The notes: generated by a model from the sequence alone, not told the origin. A stretch of DNA of 64,000 nucleotides from Pseudoxanthomonas taiwanensis (GCF_010093135.1 NZ_PDWK01000005.1:1-64000), one strand, 5' to 3'. Positions 7,553-16,560 are shown, counted from the first letter of the stretch. Program-made: numbers and translations.

Positions 7553-8674
7553 ATGGCGGCCGCGTTCTCCAGGCGTCGTGTGGAGGCGTTGCTGGCGGCA
7601 GCCGACGTCCGCATCGGCGGAGACCGGGAATGGGACCTGCAGGTCCATGACGAGCGCTTCTACACCCGGGTCCTGGCGCAAGGGTCGCTCGGACTGGGCG
7701 AGTCCTACATGGACGGCTGGTGGGACGCGCGCTCGCTCGACGGCTTCCTGCTGCGGCTGATCCAGGCCGGCCTGGACGGCCGGGTGCGCGGCATCGGCGA
7801 GATCCTGGACGGGCTGCGCGCGCGCCTGCTCAACCTGCAGACCCGGCGCCGCGCGCGCGAGGTGGGCCTGCGCCACTACGACCTGGGCAACGACCTGTAC
7901 GCGGCCATGCTCGGCAAGCGCCTGGTCTACAGCTGCGGCTACTGGCGCACCGCCGGCGACCTGGACGAGGCACAGCTGGCCAAGCTGGACCTGGTGTGCC
8001 GCAAGCTGCAGCTGCAGCCGGGCATGCGCGTGCTGGACATCGGCTGCGGCTGGGGCGAGGCGCTGAAGTACGCGGCTACCCGCTACGGGGTCAGCGGGGT
8101 GGGCGTGACCATCTCGCGCGAGCAGGCCGAGTACGCGCGCCGCCTGTGCGCCGACCTGCCGGTGGAGATCCGCCTGCAGGACTACCGCGACCTGGACGAG
8201 CGCTTCGACGCGGTGTTCTCCATCGGCATGTTCGAGCACGTCGGGGTGCGCAACTACCGGGCCTTCTTCGAGACCGCGCACCGCTGCCTGTTCCGCGATG
8301 GGCTGCTGCTGCTGCACACCATCGGCAGCAACATCTCGCGCAACCGCACCGATCCCTGGATCGCCCGCTACATCTTCCCCAACTCGATGCTGCCCTCGGC
8401 CGCGCAGATCACCCGCGCCAGCGAGGTTCTGTTCGTGCTGGAGGACTGGCACAACTTCGGCACCGACTACGACCGCACCCTGCAGGCCTGGCGCGACAAC
8501 ATCGAGTCGGCCTGGGAACGGCTGGACCCGCGGCGCTACGACGAGCGCTTCCGGCGGATGTGGCGCTTCTACCTGGCCGGTTCCATGGCCACCTTCCGCG
8601 CCCGCCGCGCGCAGCTGTGGCAGCTGGTGCTCTCGCCCGAGGGCGTGGCCGGCGGCTACGAGGCCCCCCGCTGA
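7553..8674 (+). CDS. cfa: Cyclopropane-fatty-acyl-phospholipid synthase
   Basis: A 373-residue SAM-dependent methyltransferase. It has the Cfa N-terminal lipid-binding region (GLGESYMDGWWD), then HYDLGNDLYAAMLGKRLVYSCGYW, the SAM motif LDIGCGWGEALKYAA (about residue 160), VTISREQAEYA and FDAVFSIGMFEHVG. The enzyme adds a methylene bridge to cis double bonds of unsaturated fatty acids in inner-membrane phospholipids, usually on entry to stationary phase or in acid stress. Length agrees with E. coli Cfa (382). It is followed by a strong bidirectional terminator. Confidence 0.95.
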   Translation: MAAAFSRRRVEALLAAADVRIGGDREWDLQVHDERFYTRVLAQGSLGLGESYMDGWWDARSLDGFLLRLIQAGLDGRVRGIGEILDGLRARLLNLQTRRRAREVGLRHYDLGNDLYAAMLGKRLVYSCGYWRTAGDLDEAQLAKLDLVCRKLQLQPGMRVLDIGCGWGEALKYAATRYGVSGVGVTISREQAEYARRLCADLPVEIRLQDYRDLDERFDAVFSIGMFEHVGVRNYRAFFETAHRCLFRDGLLLLHTIGSNISRNRTDPWIARYIFPNSMLPSAAQITRASEVLFVLEDWHNFGTDYDRTLQAWRDNIESAWERLDPRRYDERFRRMWRFYLAGSMATFRARRAQLWQLVLSPEGVAGGYEAPR

Positions 8675-8688
8675 GCGGGGCGCGAAAA

Positions 8689-8716
8689 GGAAGGGCCGCC
8701 CGCAGGCGGCCCTTCC
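8689..8716. terminator. Bidirectional terminator, cfa / M3 peptidase
   Basis: A perfect 12-base stem (8689-8700 with 8705-8716) closes on a four-base loop (cgca). An A-tract precedes it at 8685-8688, giving a short U-tract in the minus-strand transcript. It lies between convergent cfa and the M3 peptidase gene. Confidence 0.8.
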
Positions 8717-8734
8717 CGTGCATGCCGGCGCGGC

Positions 8735-10909
8735 TCAGTTGGCGGTCAGACCGCGCTTCTCCAGCAGCGGTTCGATCCGCGGCTCGTGGCCGGCGAAGTC
8801 GCGGAACAGCCCCAGCGCGTCCTTGCTGCCGCCGCGCGAGAGCAGGGTGGCGCGGAAGCGGTCGCCGTTCTCGCGCTTCAGGCCGCCGTTGGCCCGCATC
8901 CAGGCCTGGGTGTTGGCGTCCAGGATCTCCGACCAGATGTAGGCGTAGTAGCCGGCCGCGTAGCCGCCCATGATGTGGCTGAAGTACGGGGTGCGGTAGC
9001 GCGGCGGCACCGGCGGGTAGGCGATGCCGTCGGCGGCCAGCGCCTCGGCCTCGAACTTCATCACCCCGTCGGCCTCGGGCACCTGCTCGGCGCCGATCTG
9101 GTGCCAGCGCTGGTCGAGCATGGCCGCGCCCAGGTACTCGGTGGTGGCGAAGCCCTGGTTGAACTTGGATGCGGCCAGCACCTTGTCCAGCAGCGCCTGC
9201 GGCATCGGCTCGCCGGTTTCGTGGTGCTTGGCGTAGTTGGCCAGGATGCTCGGCCAGTCGGCCCACATCTCGTTGACCTGCGACGGGAACTCGACGAAGT
9301 CGCGCGGCACGCGGGTACCGGCGAAGTACGGGTAGGTCACGTCGGAGAACATGCCGTGCAGGGCATGGCCGAACTCGTGGAACGCGGTGGTCACCTCGTC
9401 CCAGGTCAGCAGGGTGGGCTGGCCGGCCGGCGGCTTCGGGATGTTGAGGTGGTTGGCCACCACCGGCCTGGTGCCGCGCAGCTTCGACTGCGAGACGTAG
9501 GAGTTCATCCAGGCGCCGCCGCGCTTGGACGGGCGCGCGTACGGGTCGAAGATGAAGATCGCCAGCTGGCTGCCGTCGGCATCGAACACGTCGTACACCC
9601 AGGTGTCCGGGTGGTACTTGGGCAGGTCGGTGCGCTCCTTGAAGCTGATGCCGTACAGCTGGTTGGCGGCGTAGAACACGCCGTTCTCCAGCACGTTCTT
9701 CAGCTCGAAGTACGGCTTGAGCTGCGACTCGTCGAAGTCGTAGCGGGCCTTGCGCACCTTCTCGGCGTAGAAGGCCCAGTCCCACGGCTCCAGCTGGAAG
9801 CTCGGCTCGCCCCTGGCGGCCTGCTCCTGGTCGATCATCTTCTGCAGATCGGCCGCTTCGCGCCTGGCATTGGCCACCGCGGCGGGGGCCAGCTTGCGCA
9901 GCATCTCGTTGACCGCCTGCGGGGTGCGGGCGGTGGCCTCCTCCAGGGCGTAGGTGGCGTGGTCGGGGTAGCCCAACAGCCTGGCCCGCTCGGCGCGCAG
10001 CTTCATCACCCGGGAGATGATCGCGGTGTTGTCGAACTCGTTGCCGCGGCTGCCGCGGGACACGGAGGCCTCGAAGATGCGGCGGCGGGACTCGCGGTTC
10101 TCCAGCCAGGCCAGCGGCGGCTGGCCGGTGGTGTTGAGCAGGGTGATCACGTACTTGCCGTCCAGCCCGCGCTTCTTCGCTTCCTCGGCGGCGGCGGCGA
10201 TCTGCGCCTCGGTGGCGCCGGCCAGCTCCTCGGCGCTGTCGAACACCACCGCCGAGGCGTTGACCTCGTTGAGCACGTTCTGGTCGAACTGGGTGCCCAG
10301 GCGCGCCAGCTCGGCGTTGAGCTCCTTCAGGCGCTCCTTGTCCGCGTCGGACAGCTTGGCGCCGGCGCGCACGAAATCGGTGTAGTAGCGCTCGACCAGG
10401 CGCACGCCCTCGGCGTCCAGGCCCAGGCTGTCGCGCTTGTCGTACAGGGCCTGGATGCGCGCGAACAGCTTCGGGTTGAGCATGATCGCGTCGCGGTGGG
10501 CCGCGAAGCGGGGCGAGTACTCGGCCTGGATCTTCCTGCGGGTGTCGTTGGTGTCGGCGCCGACCAGGTTGAAGAACACCGTGGTCGCACGCTCCAGCAG
10601 CCGGCCGCTGTTCTCCAGCGCCAGGATGGTGTTCTCGAAGGTCGGCGGCTCGCTGTTGTCGGCGATGGCCTCGATCTCGCGCAGCGCCTCGGCCATGCCG
10701 GCGTCGAAGGCCGGGGCGAAGTGCTCGTCGCGGATCAGGTCGAAGCGCGGATACTGCAGCGGCAGGTCGCTGGCGACGAACAGCGGGTTGTCCTGGGTGG
10801 CGGCGGCCTGTTCGCCGGCCGGGGTGGCGGAGGGATCGGTGGCGCGGTCACACGCGGCCAGGCCCAGTCCGAGGACGGCGGCGATGGCCAGGTAAAGTCC
10901 GGTTCGCAT
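8735..10909 (-). CDS. dcp: M3-family zinc metallopeptidase (peptidyl-dipeptidase Dcp type), lipoprotein
   Basis: A 724-residue protein. The N-terminus MRTGLYLAIAAVLGLGLAAC is a lipoprotein signal with Cys20 as the lipidation site. A long helical region is followed by the thermolysin-like domain with the M3 zinc motif TAFHEFGHALHGMFSD at about residue 510. The C-terminal part (MGGYAAGYYAYIWSEILDA) is typical of peptidyl-dipeptidase Dcp rather than oligopeptidase A. Dcp releases dipeptides from the C-terminus of peptides. Unlike E. coli Dcp, this one is predicted to be anchored in the envelope, as is common in Xanthomonadaceae. It stands alone, with terminators on its 3' side and the divergent glutathione peroxidase gene upstream. 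Confidence 0.92.
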   Translation of the reverse strand: MRTGLYLAIAAVLGLGLAACDRATDPSATPAGEQAAATQDNPLFVASDLPLQYPRFDLIRDEHFAPAFDAGMAEALREIEAIADNSEPPTFENTILALENSGRLLERATTVFFNLVGADTNDTRRKIQAEYSPRFAAHRDAIMLNPKLFARIQALYDKRDSLGLDAEGVRLVERYYTDFVRAGAKLSDADKERLKELNAELARLGTQFDQNVLNEVNASAVVFDSAEELAGATEAQIAAAAEEAKKRGLDGKYVITLLNTTGQPPLAWLENRESRRRIFEASVSRGSRGNEFDNTAIISRVMKLRAERARLLGYPDHATYALEEATARTPQAVNEMLRKLAPAAVANARREAADLQKMIDQEQAARGEPSFQLEPWDWAFYAEKVRKARYDFDESQLKPYFELKNVLENGVFYAANQLYGISFKERTDLPKYHPDTWVYDVFDADGSQLAIFIFDPYARPSKRGGAWMNSYVSQSKLRGTRPVVANHLNIPKPPAGQPTLLTWDEVTTAFHEFGHALHGMFSDVTYPYFAGTRVPRDFVEFPSQVNEMWADWPSILANYAKHHETGEPMPQALLDKVLAASKFNQGFATTEYLGAAMLDQRWHQIGAEQVPEADGVMKFEAEALAADGIAYPPVPPRYRTPYFSHIMGGYAAGYYAYIWSEILDANTQAWMRANGGLKRENGDRFRATLLSRGGSKDALGLFRDFAGHEPRIEPLLEKRGLTAN

Positions 10910-11035
10910 GTCGGAGGCGGTTCCTGCGGTTCAGGGGGAGCCCGCATCTTAACCGCACGGGCGCGGGGAAGGCATGCCGCAGGCCCGCTTCCGCGGCTAT
11001 CCTCCCCGGCTTCGGTCCCGCTTCCGCCCGTCGCC

Positions 11036-11530
11036 ATGGCCAGCTTCCACGACTTCACCGCCACCACCCTGGAGGGCCGGCCGCAGCCGCTGTCGGACTA
11101 CCGCGGCCAGGTGCTGCTGGTGGTCAACGTTGCCTCGCGCTGCGGCTTCACCCCGCAGTACGCCGGCCTGGAGCGGCTGTGGCGGCGCTGGCGCGACCGG
11201 GGCTTCGCGGTGCTGGGCTTCCCCTGCGACCAGTTCGGCCGCCAAGAGCCGGGCGGCGCGGAGGAGATCCGCCGGTTCTGCACCCTGCACTACGAGGTCA
11301 GCTTCCCGATGTTCGCCAAGGTCGAGGTCAACGGCCGCGGCGCGCATCCGCTGTGGCGCTGGCTGAAGGCGCAGAAGCCGGGGGTGCTGGGCACCCGCGC
11401 GATCAAGTGGAACTTCACCAAGTTCCTGGTCGGCCGCGACGGCGGGGTGCTGGCGCGCTACGCGCCGCGGGTCAGGCCCGAGGTGCTGGAGGCGGACATC
11501 GGGCAGGCGCTGCGCGCCCCGGCGCCGTGA
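11036..11530 (+). CDS. Glutathione peroxidase-family thiol peroxidase
   Basis: A 164-residue thioredoxin-fold protein with the family's hallmark segments: NVASRCGFTPQY (peroxidatic Cys36, a cysteine rather than selenocysteine), FPCDQFGRQEPG (the conserved Gln) and the IKWNFTKFLVGRDG box (the conserved Trp and Asn). There is no signal peptide, so it is cytoplasmic. Bacterial cysteine-type members usually use thioredoxin in preference to glutathione and reduce hydrogen or lipid peroxides. The second, resolving-type position FPCDQF also has a cysteine (about residue 64). Start ATG at 11036 fits the family N-terminus. It is followed at once by the convergent fpr gene. Confidence 0.93.
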   Translation: MASFHDFTATTLEGRPQPLSDYRGQVLLVVNVASRCGFTPQYAGLERLWRRWRDRGFAVLGFPCDQFGRQEPGGAEEIRRFCTLHYEVSFPMFAKVEVNGRGAHPLWRWLKAQKPGVLGTRAIKWNFTKFLVGRDGGVLARYAPRVRPEVLEADIGQALRAPAP

Positions 11531-11545
11531 GGCGCGGGGCGGGGC

Positions 11546-12328
11546 TCACTTCTCGACGAAGGCGCGCTCGAACACGTACTCGCCGGGGCTGCCGATGCGC
11601 GGCGAGGCGGTGAAGCCGCGCGAGTCGAGCAGGGCGCGGAAGTCGGCCAGCATGGCCGGGCTGCCGCACAGCATGGCGCGGTCGTGCTTCGGATCCAGCG
11701 GCTCGATGCCGAGGGTGCGCATCATCTGGCAGCTGTCCATCAGCGTGGTCAGGCGGCCGTGGTTGGGGAACGGCTCGCGGCTGACGGCCGGGTAGTACAG
11801 GAGCTTCTGGCGGATGACCTCGCCCAGGTACTCATGCCGGGGCAGTTCCTTCTCGAAGTAGTCGCGGTAGGCCAGGTCCTGGACGTGGCGCACGCCGTGG
11901 CACAGGATTACGCGCTCGAAGCGCTCGTAGGTTTCCGGGTCCTTGATGATGGACAGCCACGGCGCCAGGCCGGTGCCGGTGCCCAGCAGGTACAGGTTGC
12001 GGCCCGGGTGCAGGTCGCTGATCAGCAGCGTGCCGGTGGGCTTGCGACCGATGATGATGCTGTCGCCGGGCTTGATGTGCTGCAGGCGCGAGGTCAGCGG
12101 GCCGTTGGGCACCTTGATGCTGAAGAACTCCAGCTGCTCCTCCCAGTTGGCGCTGGCGATGGAGTAGGCGCGCAGCAGCGGTTTGCCGTTCTCCATCGGC
12201 AGGCCGATCATCACGAACTGGCCGTTCTCGAAGCGGAAACCGTCGTCGCGGGTGGTGGTGAAGCTGAAGTAGGCGTCGGTCCAGTGGCGGACGTCGAGCC
12301 CCGTTTCGGTGCCGTAGGCGGAAGACAT
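11546..12328 (-). CDS. fpr: Ferredoxin/flavodoxin-NADP+ reductase
   Basis: A 260-residue FAD enzyme of the bacterial Fpr (subclass I/II plant-type FNR) family. Visible features are the FAD-binding RAYSIAS segment (about residue 53), the phosphate-binding PLTSRLQ turn, the NADP-binding LLGTGTGLAPWLS motif (about 115), the ALCGSP-like MLCGSPAML segment, and a C-terminal EYVFERAFVEK, close to the Fpr group ending in Val-Glu-Lys. It moves electrons between NADPH and ferredoxin or flavodoxin and supports oxidative-stress defence and Fe-S biosynthesis. The ATG at 12328 matches family length; the long upstream frame is a shadow of the sugar dehydrogenase gene. An FNR-type palindrome and a TACAAT box lie upstream. 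Confidence 0.93.
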   Translation of the reverse strand: MSSAYGTETGLDVRHWTDAYFSFTTTRDDGFRFENGQFVMIGLPMENGKPLLRAYSIASANWEEQLEFFSIKVPNGPLTSRLQHIKPGDSIIIGRKPTGTLLISDLHPGRNLYLLGTGTGLAPWLSIIKDPETYERFERVILCHGVRHVQDLAYRDYFEKELPRHEYLGEVIRQKLLYYPAVSREPFPNHGRLTTLMDSCQMMRTLGIEPLDPKHDRAMLCGSPAMLADFRALLDSRGFTASPRIGSPGEYVFERAFVEK

Positions 12329-12363
12329 CGAGGTGGGCGGGGAGGGAATGGGAATGGAACGAA

Positions 12364-12416
12364 TCCCATATTGTAGCCCACCCCGTCCGCCCGCCTTGAG
12401 CCGGATCAAGGCGGGG
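12364..12416 (-). promoter_or_regulatory. Candidate FNR/Anr-dependent promoter of fpr
   Basis: A perfect inverted repeat with ten-base arms (12391-12400 with 12407-12416) contains TTGAG-CCGG-ATCAA at 12397-12410, matching the FNR/Anr consensus TTGAT-N4-ATCAA at nine of ten positions. On the minus strand a TACAAT -10 box lies at 12376-12371, predicting a start near 12364. The palindrome centre is then about 40 bases upstream, close to the -41.5 position of class II FNR activation. The alternative is a terminator for the upstream dehydrogenase gene, but no T-run follows. Confidence 0.55.
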
Positions 12417-12447
12417 GCGGCGCCGGCCCCCGCCCGGGCGGACCGGC

Positions 12448-13662
12448 TCAGGCCTGGGGCGGCTCCAGGCGCAGCAGCTTGCCGTCCTTCTCGTCGGTGA
12501 CCAGGTACAGGTTCCCGTCGGGCCCCAGGCGCACGTCGCGGATGCGCTCGCCGAAGTCCTCCAGCAGACGCTCCTCGCCGACCACCCGGTCCCCGTCCAG
12601 CTGCAGCCGGATCAGGCAACGGTGGGCCAGCGCGCCCAGGAACAGGCTGTCGTTCCAGGGCCGGCCGGGGCGGCCGGTGTAGAAGGCCATGCCGGACAGG
12701 CCCGGCGAGACCTCGAACACGTGGTGCGGCTGCTCCATGCCTTCCTTTTCGCGGCCCACCGCCTCCGGGATCGGCTGGCCGGAGTAGTTGATGCCGTGGG
12801 TGACGATCGGCCAGCCGTAGTTGCGGCCGGGTTCGGGCAGGTTGATCTCGTCGCCGCCGCGCGGGCCGTGCTCGCTCTCCCACAGCCGGCCGGTGCGCGG
12901 ATCGATGGCCAGGCCCTGCGAGTTGCGGTGGCCGTAGCTCCAGATCTCCGGGCGGGCGTCGGCGCGGCCGACGAAGGGGTTGTCCTCCGGGATGCTGCCG
13001 TCCAGGTTCAGGCGCACCAGCTTGCCCTGCAGCTTGGTCAGGTCCTGGGCCAGCGGGCGCAGGGTGCGCTCGCCCTGGCTGATGAAGACGTGGCCCTGGC
13101 CGTCGAAGGCGAAGCGCGAGCCGAAGTGGTTCTCCGTGTCCACCTTGGGCTCTTGCCGGTAGAACACGGTCAGGCCCTCCAGGCGGTCTTCGGCCAGGGT
13201 GGCATAGGCCGCGGCGGTGCCGGCCAGGCCGCCCTCGCCGGGCTCGGCGTAGCTGAGGTAGATGCGCCGGCTGGTTTCGAAGTCCGGGGCCAGGGCCACG
13301 TCCAGCAGGCCGCCCTGGCCGCGCGCGAACACCTCCGGCACGCCGGCCAGCGGCGCGGAGACCTGGCCGTCGGCGCCGATCCGGCGCAGCCGGCCGTCGC
13401 GCTCGGTGACCAGGAAGCCGCCGTCCGGCAGCGGCGCCACCGCCCAGGGGTGGGACAGGCCGCTGGCGACCACGGTCAGCCGCGCCTGGCCCTGCTGCGA
13501 GGCGACGGCGATGCCGGGCTGCGGCGCCGGGGCGGCGTCCGCCGGCGCGGCGACGGTCGGGGCGTCGGCGGTCGGGGCGTCGGCGGGCTGGCAGGCCGCC
13601 AGCCCCATGCACAGGCTCAGGGACAGGCCCAGCAGGGCGGGCACGTGCAGGCTTCGGCGCAT
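12448..13662 (-). CDS. PQQ-dependent sugar dehydrogenase (soluble aldose dehydrogenase / YliI type), lipoprotein
   Basis: A 404-residue protein with a lipoprotein signal (LCMGLAAC, predicted Cys24) and an A/P/T-rich linker to about residue 55. A six-bladed beta-propeller of the glucose/sorbosone dehydrogenase family follows. Landmarks are SHPWAVAPLPDGGFLVTERDGRL, RGQGGLLDVALAPDF, ENHFGSRFAFDGQGHVFISQGER, SYGHRNSQGLAIDP and SEHGPRGGDEIN. The propeller binds PQQ and calcium in characterised homologues such as YliI and oxidises aldoses in the periplasm. No PQQ synthesis genes are in this window, so cofactor supply is unknown. It lies on the same strand as the broken ABC exporter, 35 bp downstream of it. 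Confidence 0.9.
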   Translation of the reverse strand: MRRSLHVPALLGLSLSLCMGLAACQPADAPTADAPTVAAPADAAPAPQPGIAVASQQGQARLTVVASGLSHPWAVAPLPDGGFLVTERDGRLRRIGADGQVSAPLAGVPEVFARGQGGLLDVALAPDFETSRRIYLSYAEPGEGGLAGTAAAYATLAEDRLEGLTVFYRQEPKVDTENHFGSRFAFDGQGHVFISQGERTLRPLAQDLTKLQGKLVRLNLDGSIPEDNPFVGRADARPEIWSYGHRNSQGLAIDPRTGRLWESEHGPRGGDEINLPEPGRNYGWPIVTHGINYSGQPIPEAVGREKEGMEQPHHVFEVSPGLSGMAFYTGRPGRPWNDSLFLGALAHRCLIRLQLDGDRVVGEERLLEDFGERIRDVRLGPDGNLYLVTDEKDGKLLRLEPPQA

Positions 13663-13697
13663 GGGTCTTGCTCCGTGGTCCGGGATCGGGGGAAGGA

Positions 13698-15571
13698 TCA
13701 ACGATAGCCGGCGGCCTGCAGCTCGAACAACTCGGCGTAGCGGCCGCCGGCGGCCATCAGCTCCTCGTGGGTGCCGGAGGCCTCGACCCGGCCTCCGGAC
13801 AGCACCAGGATGCGGTCGGCCATGCGCACGCTGGAGAAGCGGTGCGAGATCAGCACCGCGGTGCGGCCGGCCGACAGCTCCTTGAAGCGCTGGAACACCT
13901 CGAACTCGCTGCGCGCGTCCAGCGCGGCGGTGGGCTCGTCCAGGATCATTACCTGCGCGTCGCGCATGTAGGCACGGGCGATGGCGATCTTCTGCCACTG
14001 CCCGCCGGACAGGTCCACGCCGCTGTGGAAGCGACGGCCGACCAGCTGGTCGTAGCCCAGCGGCAGGCCCTCGATGACCTCGTCGGCCATGGCCCGGCGT
14101 GCGGCGTCGCGGATCCGCTCCATGTCGTGCATGGCCTCGACCCGGCCCACGCCGATGTTCTCGCCGGCGGTCAGGTGGTAGCGCACGAAGTCCTGGAAGA
14201 TCACCCCGGTGTTGGCGCGCAGGTCGTCCAGGTCGTAGTCGCGCAGGTCGCGCCCGTCCAGCAGGATGCGGCCCTCGTCCGGGTCGTACAGGCGGGCCAG
14301 CAGCTTGACCAGGGTGGTCTTGCCGGCGCCGTTCTCGCCGACCAGGGCCAGCACCTCGCCGGCACGCAGCTGGAAGCTCAGGCCGCGCAGGGCCCAGTGC
14401 TCGTTGCCGGGGTAGCGGAAGCCGACGTTCTCGAACACGAAGCCTTCGCGGATCGGGCGCGGCACCGGCAGCGCGTCCGGGCGCGAGACGATCTCCGGCT
14501 CGATCTCGAAGAAGGAATACAGGTCGTCCAGGTACAGGGCCTGGCCGGCCACCTGGGAGAACCCCACCAGCAGGCCCTCCAGCAGCTGGCGCAGGCGCAT
14601 GAAACTGCCGGACAGGAAGGTCAGGTCGCCGATGCTGAAGTCGCCGCGCACGGTGCGCCAGGCGATGTAGGCGTAGGCCACGTAGTAGCCCAGGGTGCCC
14701 AGCGCGGCCAGCACCGTGCCCCACAGCGCCCGCCGCCGCGCCAGGGCGCGGTTGGCCAGGTAGAACTTCTCGGCCAGGGTCCGGTAGCGGTCGATCAGGA
14801 AGCGGTGGAGGTTGAAGATCTTCACCTCCTTGGCCGTCTCCACGCTGGCGCCGGTCTGGCGCAGGTACTCCAGCTGGCGCCGCTCCGGAGTCCACTGGAA
14901 ATTGAGGGTGTAGCCCAGGGCGTTGAAGTGGGCCTCGCCGATGAACGCCGGCACCAGGGCCACGGCCAGCAGCAGGATCAGCCAGGGCGCGTACACCAGC
15001 AGGCCCACGCCGAAGCTGACCACGGTGATGGCGTCCTGGACCTGGCCAACAGCTGGCTCATCAGGTTCATCCGGCTCATGGTCTGGCGCCGGGCGCGGTC
15101 CAGCCGGTCCTGCAGGTCCGGATCCTCGAAGTCCTCCAGGTCCAGGGTGGCGGCGTGCTCCATCAGGCGCACGCTGCTGGCATTGGTGAACAGTTCAGAG
15201 AGCAGGCCGTCGGCGTAGCTGACCATCCGGCCCAGCAGGTCCGAGCCCACCGCCACCGCCAGCTCCAGCGCCAGCAGGGCCAGCAGCGTCCCGAGCTGGC
15301 CCGAGCGCAGCGCGTCGCCGAGCCGGTCCAGGCCCAGCCCCAGCCCGGCCAGCCGCACCACCTCGTCGATGATCAGCTTGCCGATGTAGAGCATCAGCAC
15401 CGGCAGCACGGCGCGGACCAGGCGCAGGCCGAGGCTGGCCAGGGTCAGGCCGGGGCTGGTGGCCCAGATCTGGCGCAGGAACGGCGGGATGTTGCGCATG
15501 GCGTGGAAACGCTCGCGCAGAGTGGGGTTGCTGCGTTCCCGCTGGGGCTTGCCGGATGCGGTGTTGGCCAT
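13698..15571 (-). pseudogene. ABC exporter (MsbA/ABCB-like half transporter) interrupted by a one-base frameshift
   Basis: Two overlapping frames together encode one half-size ABC exporter of about 624 residues. The upstream part (from ATG 15571 or 15580) carries the N-terminus and first membrane helices and reads correctly up to MSRMNLMSQLL. The downstream part resumes with the rest of the membrane domain and a complete nucleotide-binding domain: Walker A GENGAGKTTLVK, signature LSGGQWQKIAIARA, Walker B VMILDEPTAALD and the switch His in LISHR. Near 15045-15047, adding one G on the coding strand (TTG-GGC-CAG) would rejoin the frames exactly, giving LLGQVQDAITVVSFGVG. Either the gene has just been inactivated or the base is an assembly error. 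No other stop or lesion was seen, which favours a very recent event or an error. Confidence 0.8.
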
Positions 15572-15624
15572 GGCAAGCATTGTGCCGTGCCCGGCGCCGG
15601 CCGGCCTTCACCGGCCGGAAACGG

Positions 15625-15650
15625 CGGAGGCCCGCTTGCGCGGGCCTCCG
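15625..15650 (-). terminator. Stem-loop after the cytochrome c pair
   Basis: A perfect ten-base stem (15625-15634 with 15641-15650) with a six-base loop lies 22 bp beyond the stop of the second cytochrome gene. It is GC-rich with no long T-run in the minus-strand transcript. Confidence 0.6.
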
Positions 15651-15671
15651 GGGTGGCGCGGGGAGGCCGGC

Positions 15672-16115
15672 TCAGTACACGCCGTGCAGGTCGCGCAGCT
15701 GCGACGGGCGCGAGGCGAAGTACGCGGCCAGGTCGGCGATGTCCTGGTCGCTCAGGCCGGCGGCCTGCGGGGTCATGAGCGGGTGCTGGCGCTCGCCCTT
15801 GCGGTAGGACAGCAGCGCGTAGGCCAGGTAGTCGGCGTACTGGCCGCCCAGCTTCGGGTAGCTGGCGTCGATCGGCACATTGCCGTCCGGGCCATGGCAG
15901 TCCACGCAGCTCTGGCCGGTGGCCTTGCCCTTGGCGGCGGCGAGCTGTTCGCCCGCGGCCACGCGGCCGGGCGGCAGGCCCACCGGGGAGCTGGTCGCGG
16001 CGGCGCCTTCGCTGGCGGCCTCCGGGGAGCTGGCTTCCTGCCCGCAGGCGGCCAGGAACAGGGCCGCGGCCAGGGCGGCGGCGGCAAGACGCAGGGCGTG
16101 CACGGCTGTCGTCAT
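15672..16115 (-). CDS. c-type cytochrome, class I, lipoprotein-type signal
   Basis: A 147-residue exported protein. The signal sequence ends LAAALFLAAC with a potential lipidation Cys at about residue 24, then a S/A/E-rich linker. There is one haem-binding motif, CVDCH (in SCVDCHGPDGN), and a distal methionine candidate in HPLMTPQAAGLSDQDIADLAAYFAS, the usual C-terminal class I helix. It resembles one half of a cytochrome c4 or a c553-like electron carrier. It follows the other cytochrome gene by nine bases in the same transcript, so the two may be paired carriers to an oxidase or reductase. Confidence 0.87.
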   Translation of the reverse strand: MTTAVHALRLAAAALAAALFLAACGQEASSPEAASEGAAATSSPVGLPPGRVAAGEQLAAAKGKATGQSCVDCHGPDGNVPIDASYPKLGGQYADYLAYALLSYRKGERQHPLMTPQAAGLSDQDIADLAAYFASRPSQLRDLHGVY

Positions 16116-16124
16116 GTTGGCTGC

Positions 16125-16487
16125 TTACTTGAGGGTGGACAGGAAGGCGGCGATGTCGGCGATGTCCTGGTCGGAGAAGCTCTGGGCCTGCGCGCGCATG
16201 GTCGGATGCCGGCGCTTGCCCTCGCGGTACTCGTGCAGGGCCTGGGCCAGGTACTCGGCCGACTGGCCGCCGATCTTGGGCACCTTGTAGCTGGGGTAGG
16301 CGTTCTTGTAGCCGGTGATGCCATGGCATCCCTGGCAGGTGTAGACCAGCTGGCGGCCGCTCTCCGGGTTGCCGGTGGCGGGGGCGGCCTCCGCGGCGAG
16401 GGCCGGTTGCCCGGCGTCCTGGGCGGCGGCGAAGGGCAGGGGGGAGACCAAGGCAAGGCAGGCGACTAGCGGCAGCGGGCGCATCAT
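16125..16487 (-). CDS. c-type cytochrome, class I, periplasmic
   Basis: A 120-residue protein with a cleavable signal (MMRPLPLVACLALVSPLPFAAA), one haem motif CQGCH in TCQGCHGITGYKNAYPSY, and the methionine-bearing ending HPTMRAQAQSFSDQDIADIAAFLSTLK. The sequence of the C-terminal half closely parallels that of the downstream cytochrome, so the pair may be a split, duplicated relative of diheme cytochrome c4. ATG codons at 16487 and 16484 are equivalent choices. It is the first gene of the two-gene unit; an FNR-type palindrome lies about 120 bp upstream of the start. Confidence 0.87.
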   Translation of the reverse strand: MMRPLPLVACLALVSPLPFAAAQDAGQPALAAEAAPATGNPESGRQLVYTCQGCHGITGYKNAYPSYKVPKIGGQSAEYLAQALHEYREGKRRHPTMRAQAQSFSDQDIADIAAFLSTLK

Positions 16488-16560
16488 TCGATCAGTCCGG
16501 TCTGTCTGGATTGGGAATGAGGTCGTGCCGGTCTACCCCTCCGGACACGAAATCCGCCGC

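Noticed and set aside
12391-12416. Terminator for the sugar dehydrogenase gene
   Set aside because: The stem is perfect, but no T-run follows on the minus strand, while the inner sequence fits FNR and the spacing to a -10 box fits activation; kept as a regulatory site with this alternative noted.
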